A stretch of 28,254 nucleotides of DNA from Flavobacteriales bacterium UBA7382. Its GTDB lineage: Bacteria > Bacteroidota > Bacteroidia > Flavobacteriales_D > Sanyastnellaceae. Made by a program: the position numbers and the translations under genes. The stretch spans positions 1-28,254 of the forward strand of contig DKNS01000036.1 of assembly GCA_002469765.1 (NCBI GenBank), read 5' to 3'. The first letter of the stretch is position 1, and each line of letters opens with the position of its first letter. Shown one piece after another: positions 15,863-24,396 of this stretch. Under the pieces are notes generated by a model, which was not told the DNA's origin, made no database searches, and was given only the letters and a program-made list of their open reading frames with translations.

Positions 15863-16816
15863 ATGAATTACCTTGATTTTGAAGAGCCCATCATGACGTT
15901 GCGCGAGCAGCTTGATCAGGCGAAAGAGATCCAAGACAAAAACGACCTCGACATGGCCACCACCGTCGAGGAGTTGGAGGTGAAGATCCAGGAAGTGATT
16001 CAGGAGATTTACAGCAAACTCACGCCCTGGCAGCGCGTCCAGGTCAGCCGCCACCCCGACCGTCCCTACACCTTGGACTACATCCAAGCCCTGACCGATG
16101 GGGATTTCCTTGAGCTCCATGGTGACCGCACGGTGAAAGACGACAAGGCCATGGTGGGAGGCTTGGGGGAACTCGACGGTCGCCCCGTCATGTTCATCGG
16201 TCAGCAAAAAGGCATCAACACCAAGATGCGCCAGTACAGAAACTTTGGCATGGCCAATCCGGAGGGATACCGCAAAGCCCTTCGGTTGATGAAGCTCGCC
16301 GAGAAGTTCAACATTCCTGTGGTGACCTTAATTGACACCCCGGGCGCCTACCCCGGGCTTGAAGCAGAAGAGCGCGGACAAGGCGAAGCGATTGCCCGCA
16401 ACCTTCTTGAAATGTGTCAATTGCAGGTGCCCATTGTGTGCATGGTGATTGGTGAAGGGGCATCCGGGGGCGCATTGGGCATTGGCATTGGCGACAAGGT
16501 GTTCATGATGGAAAACACTTGGTACAGCGTCATCAGTCCAGAATCATGTTCCAGCATTTTGTGGCGCTCGTGGGACTTCAAAATGCAAGCCGCGGAAGCC
16601 CTCAAACTCACAGGGGAGGACATGAAAGGACTTGGCTTGGTGGACGACATCGTGCCTGAACCCCTTGGTGGCGCCCACGCCAACCGGGAGGAGACCTTCG
16701 CCACCGTCAAAAACCTCCTCATCACGGAACTCGACAAACTTCAAAAACTCAACGCCGACAAACGGGTCAACAGCCGCCTGCGCAAGTTCTCCAACATGGG
16801 GGTCGTGGCCGGCTGA
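15863..16816 (+). CDS. accA: Acetyl-CoA carboxylase carboxyltransferase subunit alpha
   Basis: A 317-residue protein of standard AccA length. With AccD it transfers the carboxyl group from carboxybiotin to acetyl-CoA, making malonyl-CoA for fatty acid synthesis. It starts MNYLDFEEPI, with a coiled-coil-like N-terminus. The crotonase-fold core has RHPDRPYTLDYI, LHGDRTVKDDKA, IDTPGAYPGLEAEERGQGEA, the oxyanion-hole GEGASGGALGIGIGD and SPESCSSILWR. The ATG at 15863 follows an 84-base gap after rdgB. A CATATTTG (15850-15857) just upstream is one base off the -7 consensus, but no -33 partner was found. Confidence 0.98.
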   Translation: MNYLDFEEPIMTLREQLDQAKEIQDKNDLDMATTVEELEVKIQEVIQEIYSKLTPWQRVQVSRHPDRPYTLDYIQALTDGDFLELHGDRTVKDDKAMVGGLGELDGRPVMFIGQQKGINTKMRQYRNFGMANPEGYRKALRLMKLAEKFNIPVVTLIDTPGAYPGLEAEERGQGEAIARNLLEMCQLQVPIVCMVIGEGASGGALGIGIGDKVFMMENTWYSVISPESCSSILWRSWDFKMQAAEALKLTGEDMKGLGLVDDIVPEPLGGAHANREETFATVKNLLITELDKLQKLNADKRVNSRLRKFSNMGVVAG

Positions 16817-16835
16817 TTTCTGTCCTTGAGTTGGT

Positions 16836-16843
16836 TACTTTTG
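16836..16843 (+). promoter_or_regulatory. Candidate -7 element upstream of the OmpA/TPR lipoprotein gene
   Basis: TACTTTTG fits TAnnTTTG exactly and lies 19 bases before the ATG at 16863, in the short gap after accA. The -33 region is poor: only TTTC at 16817-16820, with 15-base spacing. It would give a leader of roughly 10-15 nt. Confidence 0.45.
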
Positions 16844-16862
16844 CACTGAATTCACAACACAC

Positions 16863-18545
16863 ATGCGCATTCTATCTACCCTTTTGGCAGCCGTGCTTCT
16901 CGCGGGATGCAGCCTGCCCAAAATGATCAAAACGGTGGAGGAGATCAACCTCGAGGTGACTCCTTCTCCCGTCGTGCTCCAAGGCAACGACGTCACCATC
17001 GACATCACAGGAACCTTCCCTCCGAAGTACTTCGCCAAGAAGGTCACTGTGGAAGCCACCCCCTACCTTGTTTGGGAAGGCGGTGAAGTGGCGTTCGAGT
17101 CTGTCAACTTTCAAGGCGAAGACGCGGCCGGCAACGGCACCGTGGTCAGCTGGGAGAACGGCAAGTCGTTCAATTACACGTCTACCGTCACCTACGTCGG
17201 CGACATGAAGGACAACGCCAGTTTGGAGTTGCGCATGTCAGGCGCACAGGGCGACAAAACCGCCGAGTTTGGCGCCATCACCTTGGCGAAAGGTGTCATG
17301 GCCACCCAGGATTTGATCCAACCTGACGAAGCCTACGTCATTGCGACGGACAACTTCCAACGCGTGATCACCTACGCGCAAGATTTGACCTTCAATTACG
17401 GGTACCAAAGCAGCGCATTGAAAAGCGCCGAGTACCGTGACGAAGACTGGAAGGCCACCAAGGATTTGTTCGCCCTCGCAGCATCGGCAGACAGCGTGAA
17501 CGTCATCGGGGTGACCACAGCCTCATACGCCTCTCCTGAAGGTGAGATTTCCTTGAACGAAGATCTCGCCATGGACCGTGCCAAGTCCGCGAACAAAGCC
17601 GTGACCCGTGAATTGAGTCGCAAGAAGCTCAATTTGGACGACGAAGCCGTTCGCGCTGAACCCAAGGGCGAAGACTGGGAAGGATTCAAGAAGGCCATGC
17701 GCGCTTCTGACATCGCCGACAAGGATTTGATTTTGCGTGTCCTTGAGATGTACAGCGACAAGAACAAGCGCGAGGAAGAAATCAAGAACATCGCGAAGAC
17801 CTACAAGGAAATCGAAAACAACATCCTTCCTGATCTTCGTCGCAGCCAAGTCAGCATCGTCTACACGGTGGAAGGATACACCGACGAAGAGTTGGTGGAT
17901 CTCGCCAAAAACAACGCCGACATCTTGACGGTGGAGGAATTGCTCTTCGCCGCCACGTTGTTTGAAGACTCCAACAACAAGCTTGAAGTGTACCAAAACA
18001 CTGCACGCGTCCACGCCAACGACTACCGAGGCCACAACAATGTGGGTGTCGTTTTGACCGACCTCGGTCGCATGAAGCAAGCCGAAGAGTCGTTCAACGC
18101 TGCCAAAGCCTTGGCTGGTGGCAACGGCGTGGTGAACACCAATTTGGGCGCGATGGCCCGCCAGAATGGCGACGTCGAAGGTGCAGCAGCCTACTACGGC
18201 AAAGCCAGCGGCGTCGCTGAGTTGAGCTACAACAAAGGCGTGCTGGCCATTGCTCAGGGCGACTACGGTCGTGCCATTTCAAGCATGGGGGGCAGCACCA
18301 CCCTGAATTTGGCGTTGGCCAAGATTCTGAACGGCGACGCCAACGGCGCTCGTACCGCCTTGCAAAACGGCGATTCCGACAGCGCGATTGCCGACTACCT
18401 CCTGGCCGTGTGTGCAGCACGTCTCGACGACGCGGCAGGTGTTCGCAAGCACATCCGCGCGGCTTTGGATAAAGACACTTCGTTGCGCAACCGTGCGTTG
18501 AACGACCTCGAATTCCGCAACCACAAAGAATCCCTCATCAACTGA
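16863..18545 (+). CDS. Lipoprotein with OmpA-like region and C-terminal TPR repeats
   Basis: A 560-residue predicted outer-membrane lipoprotein. The signal peptide ends in the lipobox LLAGC with Cys16. Residues 25-150 form a beta-rich domain of unknown type. Around 212-336 there is an OmpA-like peptidoglycan-binding region: a SYASPEGEISLNEDLAMDRA stretch (221-240), interrupted by about 80 mostly helical charged residues, then RRSQVSIVYTVEG (326-338). From about 380 to 540 are TPR-like helix pairs, for example NNVGVVLTDLGRMKQAEESF and NTNLGAMARQNGDVEGAAAY. It probably links the outer membrane to peptidoglycan or scaffolds an envelope complex; the precise role is unknown. It ends at a strong bidirectional terminator. 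Confidence 0.85.
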   Translation: MRILSTLLAAVLLAGCSLPKMIKTVEEINLEVTPSPVVLQGNDVTIDITGTFPPKYFAKKVTVEATPYLVWEGGEVAFESVNFQGEDAAGNGTVVSWENGKSFNYTSTVTYVGDMKDNASLELRMSGAQGDKTAEFGAITLAKGVMATQDLIQPDEAYVIATDNFQRVITYAQDLTFNYGYQSSALKSAEYRDEDWKATKDLFALAASADSVNVIGVTTASYASPEGEISLNEDLAMDRAKSANKAVTRELSRKKLNLDDEAVRAEPKGEDWEGFKKAMRASDIADKDLILRVLEMYSDKNKREEEIKNIAKTYKEIENNILPDLRRSQVSIVYTVEGYTDEELVDLAKNNADILTVEELLFAATLFEDSNNKLEVYQNTARVHANDYRGHNNVGVVLTDLGRMKQAEESFNAAKALAGGNGVVNTNLGAMARQNGDVEGAAAYYGKASGVAELSYNKGVLAIAQGDYGRAISSMGGSTTLNLALAKILNGDANGARTALQNGDSDSAIADYLLAVCAARLDDAAGVRKHIRAALDKDTSLRNRALNDLEFRNHKESLIN

Positions 18546-18569
18546 GATTCTTCGTATTGACTCCCAATG

Positions 18570-18599
18570 AAAAAGCCCGGCCACTTGGCCGGGCTTTTT
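18570..18599. terminator. Bidirectional intrinsic terminator between convergent genes
   Basis: A perfect 8-bp stem, GCCCGGCC (18575-18582) with GGCCGGGC (18587-18594), has a 4-base loop and is flanked by five A on the left and five T on the right, so it can stop transcription from either side. It lies between the plus-strand lipoprotein gene (ends 18545) and the minus-strand methyltransferase gene (ends 18618). Confidence 0.93.
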
Positions 18600-18617
18600 G
18601 CTGCCTTCAACTGCAGT

Positions 18618-19148
18618 TCAGGCGTGTCTCAAATGCAGGGCCGCTTGCCAAAGCACAACCCCAGCGCAGACGCTGACGTTAATGCTTTGCTTCACGCCAT
18701 ATTGGGGCATTTCCAAGACGGCGTCGCAGATTTCCAAAACATCTTGGGACACACCTCGCACCTCGTTGCCCAAGACCAACCCCCATTTTTCGTCTGGATC
18801 AGGACGCCATTCTTGCAGCGGGGTGCTGCATTCAAACTGTTCCACAGCGGCCACTTTCCACCCTTGTTTTTGAAGCGCTTTGACCGCATCCAACGTGCGC
18901 TCCCATGGCTGCCAAGGAACATGCCCACTGGAACCCAGGGCACTTTTCAAAATGTCCCGGTGCGGGGGGTGGCAGGTGATGCCACACAAGTCCAGCCCTT
19001 CAATGCGAAACGCGTCGCCAGAACGGAAACAGGCCCCCACGTTTTGCCCACTTCGGACGTTGTCCAACACCAGACGGATGGGCATGCACGTCGCACTGGA
19101 GTACGACTCGGCACCAATGCGCTCCCCTTTCCCAGAAGCCGAGCTCAT
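18618..19148 (-). CDS. SpoU/TrmH-family RNA 2'-O-methyltransferase
   Basis: A 176-residue SPOUT-class methyltransferase. Motif 1 is LDNVRSGQNVGACFRSGDAF (about 28-47). Motif 2, in the knot, is GLVLGNEVRGVS. Motif 3 is MPQYGVKQSINVSVCAGVVL, which with motif 2 forms the SAM-binding trefoil knot. It lacks an N-terminal RNA-binding extension, so it resembles the small tRNA or rRNA ribose methylases; the target nucleotide cannot be told from the sequence. I chose ATG at 19148, which overlaps the sppA stop by one base (TGATG), implying translational coupling with sppA. A TTG one codon upstream is also possible. Confidence 0.9.
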   Translation of the reverse strand: MSSASGKGERIGAESYSSATCMPIRLVLDNVRSGQNVGACFRSGDAFRIEGLDLCGITCHPPHRDILKSALGSSGHVPWQPWERTLDAVKALQKQGWKVAAVEQFECSTPLQEWRPDPDEKWGLVLGNEVRGVSQDVLEICDAVLEMPQYGVKQSINVSVCAGVVLWQAALHLRHA

Positions 19149-21028
19149 CAACGGATGTGCAATGAGTATGGCAGGCGGGCCTGAATGGGATCTCCTGTCT
19201 CCACCATGCGACGCACCTGCCAGAGTTCGCGAAGCATGGCTTCATCCACGCCTGTCAACCCCATCGCCTGAAGACCCAAATCGGCCCCCGTCAAATCCTG
19301 GATGAACGTCTCGAAGGGATCTCCAGCCTCTGGAAGTGCGACCCGATCGATGTCTTCCACGTCGAGCTCGGCCATCTGTGCGGCATGCAACACCGCATCT
19401 TCCAGGTCGCCGAGTTCGTCCACCAACCCCTTGTCCAACGCATCCGCCCCGGTCCAAACACGTCCTCGGGCCACCTCTTCCACTTTTTCAAGGGTCATTC
19501 CACGTCCCTCAGCCACCCTGGATGTGAATGTGGTGTACACGTCGGTCACGCTTTCGTTGATGGCGGCCAACGTCACCGCGTCAGGCGCGAACATGCCATC
19601 GGGTTGGCCTGCGTGATCATGGAGAGCCACCTCGTCGAACGTGATGCCAGCGTGCTTTTCGAGCATGCCTCCCAAATTTGGAATCATCCCAAACACACCG
19701 ATTGACCCGGTGATTGTGGTTGGGTTGGCGTAAATCCGGTCGGCCGCGCAGCTGATGTAGTATCCACCCGACGCCGCGAGGTCGCTCATGCTCACCACGA
19801 AGGGTTTGCCTGCTTCTTTGAGCAACATGGTTTCGCGCCAAATCACGTCACTGGCCAAGGCGCTCCCACCTGGGGAATTCACCCGCAACACAACCGCCTT
19901 GACGTCGTCGGCTTCGCGCGCTTCTCGCAACGCTTCGGCCGTGGTCTCTGACCCAATCGTCGCGTTGTCTCCTTGTCCACTTTCAATGGCCCCCACCGCA
20001 TAGATCACGGCCACGTTGCCACCCAGGTTGTTGCTGTCCTCATCCTCGTCCTTCGATTCCACCTCTTCCAACACTTTGGCCAAGGCGTCCATTCCGCCCA
20101 AGAACCGCTCCTCCAAAGTGTATTGACCGAGGGAAATGAACGATGGCGCTTCGCCATCCAATTTGTCTTCGAGGAGCGAGGTCAACTGGTCCTCGTAAAG
20201 CAAGCCGTCCACCAACCTGGCGTCCACAGCGTCTTGAGGGCTGCGAATGGTCAAGTCGTTGGCGAGCTCGTCCAACGTGCCGGGCTCCAAGCCTCGGGCG
20301 CCTTCGACATCGGCAGCCATGTCCTGCCAAAAACCTGCAAGCAAAGCCCTGGTTTGTTCTTTGTTGGCTTCGCTGAAGTCTTTGCGCAGGAAAGGCTCCA
20401 CCGCGCTCTTGTACTTGTTTCCAGGACCACGCACCACAGTGACGTCGATGCCCAATTTCTCGAACATACCTGGGTAGAACATGCTCTGGCTGCGAAGCCC
20501 GTTGAGGTTCATGCCTCCCTGCGGGTGCAAGTAGACTTCATCTGCTGCAGAGTTGAAGTGCAGCGCACGTTGGCTCATGTTCTCGCTCCACGCCACAATG
20601 AATTTGCCGCTGTCTTGGAGGATGTCCAACCCTGCCCGCAGGTCTTCCATCATGCTGGGCATGACTGCCACGTCGGCTACGTTGAGCAACACGCCTTGGA
20701 TTTGGTCGTCCCCTGCGGCACGTTCAAACGCGTCCAGGATTTGATTCAGCCCCATCTGCATGCTGGGCTCCAACCCACCGCCCAAGCTGAACGAAAACGG
20801 AGAATCTCCCCCGCCCCGCTCCACAATGGGCGCCTCCATGGTCACCTTAAGCACGTTGGCGTCGTCGAGGTCCAGATCTGGACCCGCAGAGGCTTCCACA
20901 TCTGCGAAAGCTCCGACGATTCCGCCGACCAGCACGCCGACAAAAATGAAGATCAACACGGTGCCTGCCACGAGCAAGCCCAACGTCGACCCAATGGCCG
21001 AACTCAAGATGTTTTTTCCAAATGACAT
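19148..21028 (-). CDS. sppA: Signal peptide peptidase SppA, long (67K) type
   Basis: A 626-residue membrane-anchored serine protease that degrades cleaved signal peptides. One N-terminal transmembrane helix (about 12-42) leads into two tandem ClpP-like halves. The catalytic dyad is split between them as in E. coli SppA: the lysine is in KYKSAVEPFLR (Lys207) of the first half and the nucleophile Ser420 is in SDLAASGGYYIS of the second. VNSPGGSALASDVIWRE and TTITGSIGVFGMIPN are further family signatures. An acidic linker (ESKDEDEDSNN) joins the halves. The gene heads a minus-strand pair with the methyltransferase and is divergent from folK across only 43 bases. Confidence 0.97.
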   Translation of the reverse strand: MSFGKNILSSAIGSTLGLLVAGTVLIFIFVGVLVGGIVGAFADVEASAGPDLDLDDANVLKVTMEAPIVERGGGDSPFSFSLGGGLEPSMQMGLNQILDAFERAAGDDQIQGVLLNVADVAVMPSMMEDLRAGLDILQDSGKFIVAWSENMSQRALHFNSAADEVYLHPQGGMNLNGLRSQSMFYPGMFEKLGIDVTVVRGPGNKYKSAVEPFLRKDFSEANKEQTRALLAGFWQDMAADVEGARGLEPGTLDELANDLTIRSPQDAVDARLVDGLLYEDQLTSLLEDKLDGEAPSFISLGQYTLEERFLGGMDALAKVLEEVESKDEDEDSNNLGGNVAVIYAVGAIESGQGDNATIGSETTAEALREAREADDVKAVVLRVNSPGGSALASDVIWRETMLLKEAGKPFVVSMSDLAASGGYYISCAADRIYANPTTITGSIGVFGMIPNLGGMLEKHAGITFDEVALHDHAGQPDGMFAPDAVTLAAINESVTDVYTTFTSRVAEGRGMTLEKVEEVARGRVWTGADALDKGLVDELGDLEDAVLHAAQMAELDVEDIDRVALPEAGDPFETFIQDLTGADLGLQAMGLTGVDEAMLRELWQVRRMVETGDPIQARLPYSLHIR

Positions 21029-21032
21029 GCCC

Positions 21033-21040
21033 CAAATTTA
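21033..21040 (-). promoter_or_regulatory. Candidate -7 element for sppA
   Basis: Read on the minus strand, 21040-21033 is TAAATTTG, an exact TAnnTTTG match only 4 bases before the sppA ATG at 21028. No good -33 was found. Transcription from here would give an essentially leaderless mRNA. Confidence 0.4.
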
Positions 21041-21062
21041 ACACCTCAATCCCGCCCCGGAG

Positions 21063-21070
21063 TACCTTCG
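21063..21070 (+). promoter_or_regulatory. Possible -7-like element for folK
   Basis: TACCTTCG, one base from TAnnTTTG, ends one base before the folK ATG (21072). The same octamer precedes menD (10258-10265), and TACCTTTC (21602-21609) precedes the dNK start. The recurrence hints at a promoter or translation-start signal, but the call is weak. Confidence 0.3.
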
Positions 21071-21071
21071 A

Positions 21072-21599
21072 ATGACAATGAATGTGAGAACGGTGTACTT
21101 GGGATTGGGCACGAATTTGAGTGACCGACATGCATGGTTGGATCAGGGAGTGGCGGCGTTGGAAGCCTCCTTGGTGGAGCGAAGGGCCATCCAGTCCATG
21201 TCCATGTCCCCACGCTACGAAACAGAGGCGTGGGGGATGGCCGAGGGCACACCCGCCTTCCTGAACATGGTGGTTGGGGTCGACACCGACATGCGGCTTG
21301 ACGCGCTGTTGCGCGTGTTGCTTGAGATCGAACGGGAACATGGCCGTGTGCGGGACACCGGTGCCGAAGGCTACCTCAACCGCACCTTGGACATGGACAT
21401 CTTGTGCACGTCTGACGGGGAAACATGGAGCTCCGAGGACTTGGTGGTTCCGCATCCCCGAATGACATCGCGACGTTTTGTCTTGCAACCTTTGGCCGAC
21501 CTCTCCCCTCACTTGACTGTTGCGGACCAAACGGTCCGCGCGGCCTTGAAGGCTTGCCCGTCGAGGCCCGAAGTCGTGCCTGTCGCCGCCCCATCTTGA
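21072..21599 (+). CDS. folK: 6-hydroxymethyl-7,8-dihydropterin pyrophosphokinase (FolK)
   Basis: A 175-residue HPPK that transfers pyrophosphate from ATP to hydroxymethyl-dihydropterin in folate synthesis. Family segments are VYLGLGTNLSDRHAWLDQGV (about 8-27), SPRYETEAWGM with PAFLNMVV, the ATP/Mg-binding NRTLDMDILC, and VPHPRMTSRRFVLQPLADL. ATG at 21072 is the first start; ATG at 21078 is possible. It lies between divergent sppA and a deoxynucleoside kinase, an arrangement I recall from other Flavobacteriia. Confidence 0.96.
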   Translation: MTMNVRTVYLGLGTNLSDRHAWLDQGVAALEASLVERRAIQSMSMSPRYETEAWGMAEGTPAFLNMVVGVDTDMRLDALLRVLLEIEREHGRVRDTGAEGYLNRTLDMDILCTSDGETWSSEDLVVPHPRMTSRRFVLQPLADLSPHLTVADQTVRAALKACPSRPEVVPVAAPS

Positions 21600-21614
21600 A
21601 CTACCTTTCCTGCC

Positions 21615-22253
21615 GTGTATTCAAGCATCGCAATTGAAGGAGGCATTGGCGCAGGCAAGACCACGTTTGCAACCTGGTTGGCGGAGGAGTTGAGAGCGGA
21701 ACTCATGCTTGAGCGCTTCGAGGAGAACCCATTTCTGGAAAAATTCTACGACAACCCAGAGGCCCATGGCTTCAGTGTGGAATTGTCGTTTTTGGCGGAC
21801 CGGTACAAACAGATGCAATCCGTCATCCGCGGTCGGAATTTGTTCAAGCAGCGCATGGTCTCTGATTACAGCTTTGTAAAGAGCTTGATTTTTGCCAAGG
21901 TCAACCTGCCCAAGGACGAATTCAACCTGTTCAAAACCATGTTCACCATGATGCACGCCCAGCTGCCTCAGCCAGAGGTGGTCGCCATTCTGGACCCAGG
22001 CAGGGTGCGCCAAGAATCCCAAATTGTGAAACGGGGTCGGTCCTACGAACAGTCGCTTCCCGAGGGCTACTTGGACCGCGTGGCGGCAGGCTATGCCGCT
22101 CATTACAAACACGCACGCGGCTCACGGGTGCTTTGGATCGACACGTCTGACTTGGACTTTGTGACCCAACCTCAGGCCCTCCGTCTCCTAAAAGAAGCCG
22201 TGCTCGCCCCGCGCAAACCCGGGGTTCATCATCTCAAAGTGATGGCCTCGTGA
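21615..22253 (+). CDS. Deoxynucleoside kinase
   Basis: A 212-residue dNK/thymidine-kinase-2-type enzyme that phosphorylates deoxynucleosides in salvage. The P-loop is GGIGAGKT at 9-16. ERFEENPFLEKFY contains the catalytic acidic residue region, DYSFVKSLIFAKVNL is the conserved central stretch, and the LID is KRGRSYEQSLPEGYL. The closest known relatives are bacterial deoxyadenosine/deoxyguanosine kinases, but the base specificity is uncertain. The start is GTG at 21615, because no ATG lies before the P-loop. A TACCTTTC just upstream resembles the -7 element. Its stop overlaps the next gene (GTGA). Confidence 0.93.
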   Translation: MYSSIAIEGGIGAGKTTFATWLAEELRAELMLERFEENPFLEKFYDNPEAHGFSVELSFLADRYKQMQSVIRGRNLFKQRMVSDYSFVKSLIFAKVNLPKDEFNLFKTMFTMMHAQLPQPEVVAILDPGRVRQESQIVKRGRSYEQSLPEGYLDRVAAGYAAHYKHARGSRVLWIDTSDLDFVTQPQALRLLKEAVLAPRKPGVHHLKVMAS

Positions 22254-22798
22254 ACGACCCTACGGTGATCCAACCTGACTTGAATCCACTCGTCGACGTC
22301 GCCTCCCTGCCTCGTGTGGAGGAGGATTGTCTTACGCCCCTGCCGCGGGCGTACGCCAAGGCCAGAATCTTGGTGTACGGACTGTCTTTTGTTGTGACTG
22401 GCGTGGCGTGGGTGGCCCCGTGCCTTTGGCTCTTGATGCAAGAGGGTGAACAGGGCCCTCCGGCTGCCTTGTGGTGGACCTTGGGCGGGGCCTGGACTGG
22501 CGTGATGGTGCTGTGGGGGCTGGAAGAACACATGGGGTGGCCGATGCGTGGGTTTTTGGTGCGTGAAAGAGATGTGGTTTATCGATCAGGGTGGTGGACG
22601 ACCCAGGTGGTGGCCGTGCCATTTTCCCGGATTCAACACAGTGAAATCCAGCAAGGCCCTTTGGGCAAGCTGTTGGGATTCTGTTCGCTGAAATTGTTCA
22701 CCGCAGGCGCTTCTGGGGCCAACCTCAACATCCCAGGATTGCCTCCAGAGACTGCGCGCAACATCCGTCAACTGCTCGAAGCCAATCAGGGTGTTTGA
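22250..22798 (+). CDS. Bacterial PH-domain membrane protein, YdbS-like
   Basis: A 182-residue membrane protein. Two transmembrane helices (about 38-63 and 73-95) are followed by a bacterial PH domain of the YdbS/YdbT type (about 98-175), with FLVRERDVVYRSGWW, VPFSRIQHSEIQQGPLGKLL and LKLFTAGA; the pattern R-I-Q-H-x-x-x-x-Q-G/N-x-L is typical. The N-terminus is cytoplasmic and acidic. Homologous pairs occur in Bacillus and many other bacteria and are poorly understood. It starts at GTG 22250, overlapping the kinase stop, and its end overlaps the next gene by 8 bases, so the two proteins are probably made together. Confidence 0.87.
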   Translation: MNDPTVIQPDLNPLVDVASLPRVEEDCLTPLPRAYAKARILVYGLSFVVTGVAWVAPCLWLLMQEGEQGPPAALWWTLGGAWTGVMVLWGLEEHMGWPMRGFLVRERDVVYRSGWWTTQVVAVPFSRIQHSEIQQGPLGKLLGFCSLKLFTAGASGANLNIPGLPPETARNIRQLLEANQGV

Positions 22799-24293
22799 AC
22801 GTCCCCAAAGGCAACACGCCCTCGGACTGTTGATTTTGATCGGGTGGCAAGCCCAGTCGTTGGTGCGTTCGACTTGGCCCGTCTTCGTGGCCTTTTATTT
22901 CCAGGGCGACCGAGACGCCCGGTTTTTCATTTGGGCCATCTCCGTGGGATGCATCCTGACATTTATGGGGGCCGTGTTGCACTTCGCCCGTTTCACGTTT
23001 CACCTGGAAGCCGATCAACTGCACGTTCGGAAAGGCGTCTTGGTCCGGGACAAAGTGAACATCCCGCTGGATCGCATTCAAGCCGTCCACGTCGAGCAAA
23101 ACCTGTTGCAAAGGCTGTTCAAGGTGTGCGGCTTGAAAATCGACACAGCCGGATCGGCAGGGAGCGAACTGACCATTCACGCCTTGCCGTGGGACGATGC
23201 CCACGCCCTTCGTGGCCGCTTGCTTCAATCAATCCAAGACGAGGAGGTTGAGTCCTCGGAGGCACAACAAGCCTCGGACACATCTGAACCCAACCTCGTC
23301 GTCAGGTTGGACACCCCCACTCTGTTGAAGGTGGGGCTCTCCCAAAACCACCTCTCGAAAATCGGGTTTGCCATCGGGGGCTTGTTGACGTTTCAAGGCA
23401 TCGCATGGGAGGTCGTGTCAGAACTGTGGCAACGAGTGCCCTCCCTGTACCGGACGGTGTTGCTCTTTCTGTCGCCCTTGATCTTGGTCCTCTCCCCCGT
23501 TGTGATTGCAGCTGTGTCCGTGTTGATTTCGGTTGCGACCTCGGTGGTGAAGCATTGGAAACTTCGGGTTTGGGTGGAGGCCGACGAAGACCCCGCCAAG
23601 CGCGCACTGCATCTCACGCAAGGACTGCTGAACCGACAAAGCATGCAAGTCCCTCTGCACAAGGTGCAATGGGTGATGTGGGAGAACACTTGGATTCGCA
23701 GGCAGTTTGGGTTCGACACCTTGCACATCCGACAGGCTTCTGCTGGCGGAGGTGGTCCGACCGTTGGAGGGCTGAAATTGACCATCCCTGCGGTGGATGG
23801 CGGTCCAACCCGCGAATTTGAGGGCTTGATGTTTCCCTCATGGCCCGAGCGCGACCTGGTCACACTCCGCCCCATGCCTTACGCCTTTTGGATGAGGTGG
23901 TTCAAGCGTGTGCTGCTTTGGGCACCTCTGGCCCTGGCGGCAGGCATTGCGCTGGGCTGGCCAGCCGGCATGGTGGCCCTTGGGGGATGCACCGCTTGGA
24001 CTGGGTTCTGGGCGCGCGCGTGGCACCGAGGCACCTGGGCCACCACGGACGGCCGCCATGTGTCGGTGCATCGCGGATGGTTGTTTCGCAAGCGAGTGAT
24101 GGTGGATTGGACCAAGCTCCAGGCCATCCAATTCACCCAAAACCGCATCCAGGCCCGTCGCGGTGTGGCGCATCTGACGTTCCACACGGCATCCGGGGTG
24201 GCGGTCTTGCCTTACCTCTCCACGTCCGTGGCGCTGCAGATTCGCGATTTGGCCTCTGCCCAGGTAAACAGCCACCACGGAGCGTGGATGTGA
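22791..24293 (+). CDS. Bacterial PH-domain membrane protein with three PH copies, YdbT-like
   Basis: A 500-residue membrane protein with repeated architecture: two N-terminal helices (about 12-36, 44-66), PH domain 1 (about 68-148; IPLDRIQAVHVEQNLLQRLF), a linker, two helices (about 190-208, 220-252), PH domain 2 (about 256-348; VPLHKVQWVMWENTWIRRQF), two helices (about 370-410), and PH domain 3 (about 412-492; VDWTKLQAIQFTQNRIQARR). The three copies share the pattern hydrophobic-x-K/R-h-Q followed by N-x-h-x-R/Q. It is the partner of the preceding YdbS-like protein and begins at GTG 22791 inside that gene. The biochemical function is unknown. Confidence 0.87.
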   Translation: MFERPQRQHALGLLILIGWQAQSLVRSTWPVFVAFYFQGDRDARFFIWAISVGCILTFMGAVLHFARFTFHLEADQLHVRKGVLVRDKVNIPLDRIQAVHVEQNLLQRLFKVCGLKIDTAGSAGSELTIHALPWDDAHALRGRLLQSIQDEEVESSEAQQASDTSEPNLVVRLDTPTLLKVGLSQNHLSKIGFAIGGLLTFQGIAWEVVSELWQRVPSLYRTVLLFLSPLILVLSPVVIAAVSVLISVATSVVKHWKLRVWVEADEDPAKRALHLTQGLLNRQSMQVPLHKVQWVMWENTWIRRQFGFDTLHIRQASAGGGGPTVGGLKLTIPAVDGGPTREFEGLMFPSWPERDLVTLRPMPYAFWMRWFKRVLLWAPLALAAGIALGWPAGMVALGGCTAWTGFWARAWHRGTWATTDGRHVSVHRGWLFRKRVMVDWTKLQAIQFTQNRIQARRGVAHLTFHTASGVAVLPYLSTSVALQIRDLASAQVNSHHGAWM

Positions 24294-24361
24294 ATTCAGT
24301 GGTTTTGCCATCCCGCTTCACGAACTTTTGCCTGGCCTTTGGGTCGCCCGCTGAGCCGAGG

Positions 24362-24391
24362 TTGGTCGTGTTCGTCTGAAAACTAATTTTG
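24362..24391 (+). promoter_or_regulatory. Bacteroidota-type promoter (-33/-7) for the type B T9SS protein
   Basis: TTGG at 24362-24365 is followed after 18 bases by TAATTTTG (24384-24391), an exact TAnnTTTG -7 element; measured from TTG the spacer is the canonical 19. The ATG at 24397 lies only 5 bases downstream, so the mRNA would be leaderless or nearly so. It sits in the 103-base gap after the YdbT-like gene, which otherwise shows nothing. Confidence 0.6.
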
Positions 24392-24396
24392 AATCG

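Noticed and set aside
19973..21025. Long plus-strand open frame (350 codons) opposite sppA
   Set aside because: It is antisense to a complete, motif-bearing SppA and shows no domain; the composition (His/Gln/Val rich) is that of a shadow frame.
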